From positions 1-11,353 of the forward strand of contig JABIQT010000600.1 in NCBI GenBank assembly GCA_018667995.1: DNA of 11,353 nt, given 5' to 3'. This document shows, piece by piece, positions 6,906 to 11,353 of the stretch (the stretch's first letter is position 1; every line of letters starts with the position of its first letter). The DNA comes from Candidatus Latescibacterota bacterium. Lineage in GTDB: Bacteria > JAAXHH01 > JABIQT01. A program made the position numbers and the translations under genes. Under the pieces are notes generated by a model. That model searched no databases. It worked only from the letters and a program-made list of their open reading frames with translations, and had not been told where the DNA came from.

Positions 6906-6923
6906 TCGGGGTTTGCGCCCCGA
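6906..6923 (+). promoter_or_regulatory. Small hairpin abutting the ribosome site of aminotransferase copy 2
   Basis: TCGGGG (6906-6911) pairs perfectly with CCCCGA (6918-6923) across the loop TTTGCG. The 3' end of the stem touches the AAAGGAG Shine-Dalgarno (6923-6929), so the fold could tune access to the start codon. It has no T-tract and is not a terminator. Whether it acts in vivo is unknown. Confidence 0.3.
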
Positions 6924-6935
6924 AAGGAGACGAAC

Positions 6936-8147
6936 ATGTCAGACAGCAAGAAGCGTGAAATTGGTGCGGGTTTCTCCCGCCGTGGATTCCTGAAGGGCGC
7001 CATAGCCGGCGCTGGTGTCGCGGCATTCGGCCTGCGTGAAGCTGCGGCGCAGATGCTCCAGGGCCCCAGTGCCCAGCCTGTGCGTGGCTGGGGCGTACCA
7101 CCAGGACTCGTAAGATTGAGCGGCAACGAGATGCCTATCGGCCCATCACCGCGCGCGGTAGAGGCTATCATGAAAGTCCTCTATTCGTTCAACCGGTACG
7201 GCCGAGTGTCTGAGATTTACGAGAAAGTTACCCGTATGCACGGTTTGCCCGTACCTGATATGTCTAACGTCCCATTTGGCGGTCCGCCGAATTCCTGGGT
7301 CACATTTGGCGCCGGTTCCTCAGAGGTCCTTTTTGCGGCGGCATCGGCTTTTCTTCGTGACGGCGGAGAAACCATCGAAGCCACACCAGGTTATGGAAAT
7401 ATCTCGGAAATGGGCGTTGGGTTTGGCGCAAAGCCAGTATTTGTACCAGTCAGAAGCGATTTCTCACATGACCTTCCGGCCATGAAGAAAGCCATAAACA
7501 GCAATACCAAGATGATTATCCTTACTTCGCCAGGTAATCCTACCGGCGTGTTGATACCCTATGAGGAACTCAAGGCGTTTGTCGCATCCATCCCGCCAGA
7601 GATCATCGTCTTTTCCGATGAAGCGTATATCGATTTCGCGCGCTCCCCTGAGGACCGGATCGGTGCGGCACCTCTCATCAAGGATCATCCAAACCTGATC
7701 GTGGCACGGACGTTCTCGAAGATCTATGGAATGGCCGGACTGGGTATTGGATATGGCCTTGCCCAGCCCGCGATGATCAAGACGTTGAATCTGAACAAAG
7801 GTGGCCGCGTTAATATGCTGTCGCTGCATGCGGCCAATGCCGCCCTGGACGATCATGACTACATCGCTTATGCTCGCGAAGTTACCAGCAACGGCAAAGA
7901 ATTCTTTGCAGAGAAATTCAAAGAGATGGGACTCGAGTACGTTCCTAGTGAGTCGAGTTTCATGCTGGTCAACATCAAGAAAGACGCCGACGAGGTGTGC
8001 CGAAAACTCGAGCAGGAATATCGCGTTATCGTCGGCAACGGGAATGCTCGTTGGGGTATGAAGACCTGGTTGCGTGTAACCGCCGGGTTACCCGAAGAGA
8101 ATGAAGCCTTCATGGCGGCGCTGCAGAAGGTTCTTGTTAGCAGTTAG
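6936..8147 (+). CDS. Tat-exported HisC-like PLP aminotransferase, copy 2
   Basis: The product is 403 residues from ATG 6936, which has AAAGGAG (6923-6929) six bases upstream. The frame also stays open to a TTG at 6885 that has no such support. It parallels copy 1 along its whole length, with about half the positions identical by eye. It has the Tat motif SRRGFLK (Arg15-Arg16), a signal ending near AAAQ, SGNEMPIGPSP, PGNPTG (Asn201), SDEAY (Asp228, Tyr231), TFSKIYGMAG with PLP Lys262, and LRVTAGLPEEN at the end. The clear difference is Gly270 (codon 7743-7745), where copy 1 and HisC enzymes have the Arg that grips the PLP phosphate. The enzyme may bind PLP more weakly or use a changed active site. 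It is probably co-transcribed with copy 1 and ends before a strong terminator. Confidence 0.87.
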   Translation: MSDSKKREIGAGFSRRGFLKGAIAGAGVAAFGLREAAAQMLQGPSAQPVRGWGVPPGLVRLSGNEMPIGPSPRAVEAIMKVLYSFNRYGRVSEIYEKVTRMHGLPVPDMSNVPFGGPPNSWVTFGAGSSEVLFAAASAFLRDGGETIEATPGYGNISEMGVGFGAKPVFVPVRSDFSHDLPAMKKAINSNTKMIILTSPGNPTGVLIPYEELKAFVASIPPEIIVFSDEAYIDFARSPEDRIGAAPLIKDHPNLIVARTFSKIYGMAGLGIGYGLAQPAMIKTLNLNKGGRVNMLSLHAANAALDDHDYIAYAREVTSNGKEFFAEKFKEMGLEYVPSESSFMLVNIKKDADEVCRKLEQEYRVIVGNGNARWGMKTWLRVTAGLPEENEAFMAALQKVLVSS

Positions 8148-8213
8148 TTCTGGCAGGGCATTCACGATGCCTGCAGATCAGGCTAGGATGTGACCGCAAT
8201 GAGTTTGGGTCAG

Positions 8214-8253
8214 AACCACAAAACCCGGGAGAATCCTCCCGGGTTTTGTGGTT
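8214..8253. terminator. Bidirectional intrinsic terminator
   Basis: An 18-base perfect inverted repeat (arms 8214-8231 and 8236-8253) closes the loop AATC. The core CCCGGGAG pairs with CTCCCGGG, and AAAA and TTTT lie on the outer sides of the core. Each strand therefore shows a G+C-rich stem followed by a T run. It lies between the convergent aminotransferase gene (stop at 8147) and the propeller-phosphatase gene (stop at 8282), and should end transcription in both directions. Confidence 0.9.
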
Positions 8254-8281
8254 GGTAGGGTTCAATCGGGAGCTCGACTTC

Positions 8282-11200
8282 TCAGGCTTTATTCTTACCC
8301 TCTACCTTTACCACAACCACCGTAATGTCATCGTCCAGGCTCGCCGTTCCTACGAACCGTTTCACGTCCGAGACGATTCGTTCCAATATTTCTCCTGCGT
8401 TACCCTTCGCCCCTAGACGTGAGATGGTACCTCTTAACCGGTCGAAACCGTAATCTCGATCTAGATGATTCCTGGCCTCGTACACCCCGTCGCTGTACAG
8501 CACCAGCACGTCTCCCGGAACGAGCTCCGTTGTACTCGTTTCGAATGAGACGCCAGGCCGCAGTCCAAGGGGGTGACCGGTGCACGTGAGTTCCGATACA
8601 TGACCATCTCCTGTACGACGATAGACAGGCGGATGTCCAGCATTCGCTACGGTGAAGCTGCTTGCCCCTACGTCCAGAACTCCGACGCAAGCCGTGACAT
8701 ACAATCGAGAATCCATACGTCCTGCCAGCGAGTCGTTCAAGGATTGCAGTATGGCGTCTGGATCCTGGCGATTGCGGATCTCGTAGAACAGCACCTCAGA
8801 AAAGCGCATGACCGTCATCGCGGCCTTCATCTCCTTACCTGCTACATCCGCCACAACCAGTGCGAGAAATTGGTGGTCTTTATCTACCCACTGATACGTG
8901 TAGTGATCGCCTCCCACCTGGTTGGCCGGAATGCAGACGCCGGCAATGTCAAATCCAGGCAGGTCCGGACTCGATTGTGGAAGTAAGCTCATCTGGACAT
9001 CGTGCGCGGCTTGAAGCTCTCTTGCCATAGCTTCAAAGAGCTGATCTTGAGTCTCTTCGAGTTTTTTCCGGGCGTCGTCCCGCTCGCGTCTTCTCTGCCC
9101 AGCCGATCTCGCCGCCAGGCCACCGGCCAGCACGATCAGTCCAATGATACATGACAGTGCTAACGTGCCATAGGGAAGGTGAACCGCCACTCCAATCTCG
9201 GCAGGCGAATCTGAAGTACCGAGATCAAGGTCCACAGCGGAAACCCGAAATGTATAGTCACCGCGGGGCAGACCGACATAACTAACCTGCCGGGCGTTTG
9301 TGGTCCTCTCTTCCGGATCGTGTCCGATCAGCTGATAGCGATAGAGCATTTGCTCGGGCCGTGTTTTGTAGCTTATGCCAACAAAATCGAAACGTATCGA
9401 AGATTCTGAAGAAGGGAAGCTGATAGTCTGTGAGAGGTCGTGAGAACTGTCTGTGGTGACGCCGGTTATTACGATAGGAGGGCGTGAATGGACGGGGCGG
9501 AATTTGGTGATTCCGCCGGGCGTGGCGATCCAGATGTTATCAAGAGAATCCTGAATCATTTTATCGATGGTATCGTCTGCCAGTCCATCCTGGCGAAACA
9601 ACCTTTGGCGCATCCCGTCCGCGTACTGAATGATGCCTCCGTCACGCGTGCCAAACCAGTAGCGTCCCGATCGATCATTGAGCATGGTGGTTATGCTGCG
9701 GCTGCCCTCTCGGCTGCCCGTCAACATTTCATGCATATGTCTACCGTCAAACCGACTGACGCCCCTCTCGGCTCCAAACCACAGGTCGTCCTTGTTATCG
9801 ATGAGGGCTGAGGTAATACGTTCTCCGGCGAGGCCGTCCGATACGGAAAAAGGGGTCAAGTCGCCGTTGTGGTAGCGTATGACTCCCCGCCCAGGAATGA
9901 CGAACCAGAGGGCGCCGTATCTATCAGGCAGGATACTACGCACAGGACTGCGTCCCAAAGACTTTTCAGGATCTATGGCCACGAATTCGCCACCATCGAA
10001 GTAACCCGCGCCGGCCGCCGTGCCTGCCCAGATTATGCCTTCTCCGTCCTGACGAAGAGTCCAAACGACGTTATGAGGGAGACCGGTGGCAATGGTGAAG
10101 CTCGTCCAGGATTCCTCTTCAAGGCGGCTGATTCCACCATTTGTGGCAAACCAGATTACGCCGGAGCGATCCTCGATGATATCATTCACGGATCTGTGCG
10201 ACAGTCCGTGACGGGGGCTGTAGGTTCGCCAGTTCTTACCGTCAAAGCGGCTCACGCCGTCGTCGGTTCCTAACCACGCTGTTCCGTCGCGGCCAATGAG
10301 AATCGTATTGACTCGGTTAGACGCCAATCCGCTTCCCTTCTTTGAATTGAGGAACTGGCCCGCCTTGTAATGCAGAACCCCCTCATTCTCCGTTGCGAAC
10401 CAAAGGCTGCCGTCCCGTCCCTCTGCAATATCAGTGAAGCGACCAGCTGGCACGCCATCGTCCACGTCGTACGTAACGCTACGATTGCGGTCGAATCGGC
10501 TGACGCCTCCATCGGTGCCGAACCAGAGATATCCCTCGTGGTCTTCGAGTATGACGTAGACTCGGTTGTCTACGAGTCCATCTTCCGTTGTATAATTGGT
10601 CCATAGCTCCCCATCATATCTGCTGACTCCCCCATCGGTACCAAACCAGATATTACCATTCCGGTCCTCAAGGATGCTATTCACGGAGTTGTGAATCAGT
10701 CCATCCCGTGTGGTAAAGGTATCCAGCCTTTGTCCGTAGATCCGAACGGCACCATGCCGTGATCCGAGCCAGGTGGATCCGTCCGAGCTCGGAACAACTG
10801 TCGTGACGAGGCTGTCGGGTAGTCCGTCACGCTGATCCAGCGACCGCCTGTTTCCGCCGGCATATAGCGCCAACCCAGTATTGGAAGCTACCAGAAGCGT
10901 GCCATCTGGACCGAAGGCCATTGAATTGATGTGATCGTCGGAGAGACCCTCAACGACCGGAAGGGAGGAACCCGAATCAGGCTGGATACCCGTATTTGTG
11001 CCGAACCATATAGTGCCATCGGCATCCTCGGCCAGGTGCCCCTCCCAACGGGTGGAAGCTTCATCACCTCTTCGTACGGAGAGCCGTTCGAAGCGCCTAC
11101 CTTCAAGCCGGCACGCACCTTCGCCGGTGAGTACCCAGATAAAGCCATCCGAGGATTCCAGGATGGCGTCTACCCGGTTGTCAGGCAAGCCATCATCTTC

Positions 11201-11353
11201 GGTGAAGCGCACCAGGTTAACGCCATCGAAACGAAAGACACCCCATCCGTCAGAACCGAACCAGAGATATCCTTGGCTGTCCTGCACCATGGATAGCACA
11301 CGAATAGAGGCCAGCTGGTCCGGAAGTCCAAACCTTTGCCAATGTCCGGTTCC
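8282..11353 (-). CDS. Membrane sensor: double beta-propeller, Y_Y_Y domain and SpoIIE/PP2C phosphatase (5' end outside window)
   Basis: The frame is open from the window edge to TGA at 8282, giving 1023 visible residues; the true start lies upstream. Residues 1-622 hold about fifteen Reg_prop blades of about 41 residues with the W(F/L)GTxxGVSRFDG pattern, usual for two seven-bladed propellers. A Y_Y_Y domain (about 623-725, with DFVGISY, YRYQL and LPRGDYTFRVSA) leads to one transmembrane helix (about 727-748) and a charged coiled coil (750-785). The end (799-1018) is a SpoIIE/RsbU-type phosphatase with metal-site motifs GGDHY (814-818), VADVAGK (Asp836), NAGHPP, YSDGVYEA (Asp955) and DDDIT (1007-1011). 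A periplasmic ligand would control dephosphorylation of a cytoplasmic partner, in related systems an anti-anti-sigma factor. No such partner is in the window. No kinase or receiver domain is present, unlike classical hybrid two-component proteins with the same sensor part. Confidence 0.93.
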   Translation of the reverse strand, partial: GTGHWQRFGLPDQLASIRVLSMVQDSQGYLWFGSDGWGVFRFDGVNLVRFTEDDGLPDNRVDAILESSDGFIWVLTGEGACRLEGRRFERLSVRRGDEASTRWEGHLAEDADGTIWFGTNTGIQPDSGSSLPVVEGLSDDHINSMAFGPDGTLLVASNTGLALYAGGNRRSLDQRDGLPDSLVTTVVPSSDGSTWLGSRHGAVRIYGQRLDTFTTRDGLIHNSVNSILEDRNGNIWFGTDGGVSRYDGELWTNYTTEDGLVDNRVYVILEDHEGYLWFGTDGGVSRFDRNRSVTYDVDDGVPAGRFTDIAEGRDGSLWFATENEGVLHYKAGQFLNSKKGSGLASNRVNTILIGRDGTAWLGTDDGVSRFDGKNWRTYSPRHGLSHRSVNDIIEDRSGVIWFATNGGISRLEEESWTSFTIATGLPHNVVWTLRQDGEGIIWAGTAAGAGYFDGGEFVAIDPEKSLGRSPVRSILPDRYGALWFVIPGRGVIRYHNGDLTPFSVSDGLAGERITSALIDNKDDLWFGAERGVSRFDGRHMHEMLTGSREGSRSITTMLNDRSGRYWFGTRDGGIIQYADGMRQRLFRQDGLADDTIDKMIQDSLDNIWIATPGGITKFRPVHSRPPIVITGVTTDSSHDLSQTISFPSSESSIRFDFVGISYKTRPEQMLYRYQLIGHDPEERTTNARQVSYVGLPRGDYTFRVSAVDLDLGTSDSPAEIGVAVHLPYGTLALSCIIGLIVLAGGLAARSAGQRRRERDDARKKLEETQDQLFEAMARELQAAHDVQMSLLPQSSPDLPGFDIAGVCIPANQVGGDHYTYQWVDKDHQFLALVVADVAGKEMKAAMTVMRFSEVLFYEIRNRQDPDAILQSLNDSLAGRMDSRLYVTACVGVLDVGASSFTVANAGHPPVYRRTGDGHVSELTCTGHPLGLRPGVSFETSTTELVPGDVLVLYSDGVYEARNHLDRDYGFDRLRGTISRLGAKGNAGEILERIVSDVKRFVGTASLDDDITVVVVKVEGKNKA
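9488..11353 (-). repeat. Coding repeat array: about fifteen Reg_prop propeller blades
   Basis: Units of about 123 bases encode a recurring pattern: DGLxxNxV, then I(L)EDxxGxLWFGT, then GGVSRFDG. Adjacent blades near 10480-10720 are the most alike, both carrying WFGTDGGVSR, which suggests recent unit duplication or homogenisation. Blades near 10850-11150 and around 9880-9960 are the most diverged. The array belongs to the sensor gene and is not a non-coding repeat. Confidence 0.85.

Overview
The window looks like part of a bacterial chromosome of roughly balanced G+C. Genes use Shine-Dalgarno sites (AAGGAG, AAAGGAG), sigma-70-like promoters, lipoprotein and twin-arginine export signals, and TGA, TAG and TAA as stops. 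The mix of a two-component-type beta-propeller fused to a SpoIIE phosphatase, a PhyH-type oxygenase, Tat-signal aminotransferases and small lipoproteins recalls environmental, often uncultured Gram-negative lineages (for example Gemmatimonadota, Latescibacterota or Rhodothermota relatives). That placement is a guess from gene style; no rRNA or other phylogenetic marker is present.

Layout. At the left edge, on the minus strand, lies a truncated Eis-like GNAT acetyltransferase (1-657), preceded by an indoleamine 2,3-dioxygenase (773-1984). A good divergent promoter (2088-2117) drives a small plus-strand lipoprotein (2163-2684). Facing it is a likely three-gene minus-strand operon, transcribed from a promoter at 5323-5352: a PhyH-family Fe(II)/2-oxoglutarate oxygenase (4439-5272), an AhpD-family peroxidase-related protein interrupted by one in-frame TGA (3830-4393), and a two-domain VOC lipoprotein (2743-3735). 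Divergent from this operon run two tandem paralogous HisC-like aminotransferases with Tat signals (5559-6764 and 6936-8147). They end at a perfect bidirectional terminator (8214-8253). The right side is filled by one minus-strand gene (8282 to beyond 11353) encoding a periplasmic double beta-propeller, a Y_Y_Y domain, one transmembrane helix and a cytoplasmic SpoIIE/RsbU-type PP2C phosphatase.

The most striking item is the AhpD-family gene. The TGA falls exactly on the second cysteine of the catalytic CxxC, giving Glu-x11-Cys-x2-Sec-x3-His. The reading frame is unchanged on both sides, and a short hairpin with a GGA loop starts 12 nt after the TGA, as expected for a bacterial SECIS. It is best read as one 187-residue selenoprotein, not two genes or a pseudogene. 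Second is the tandem aminotransferase pair, in which the downstream copy has Gly where the upstream copy keeps the conserved PLP-phosphate-binding Arg.

No mobile elements, CRISPR arrays, tRNAs or rRNAs were seen. No gene-free stretch exceeds about 290 bases.
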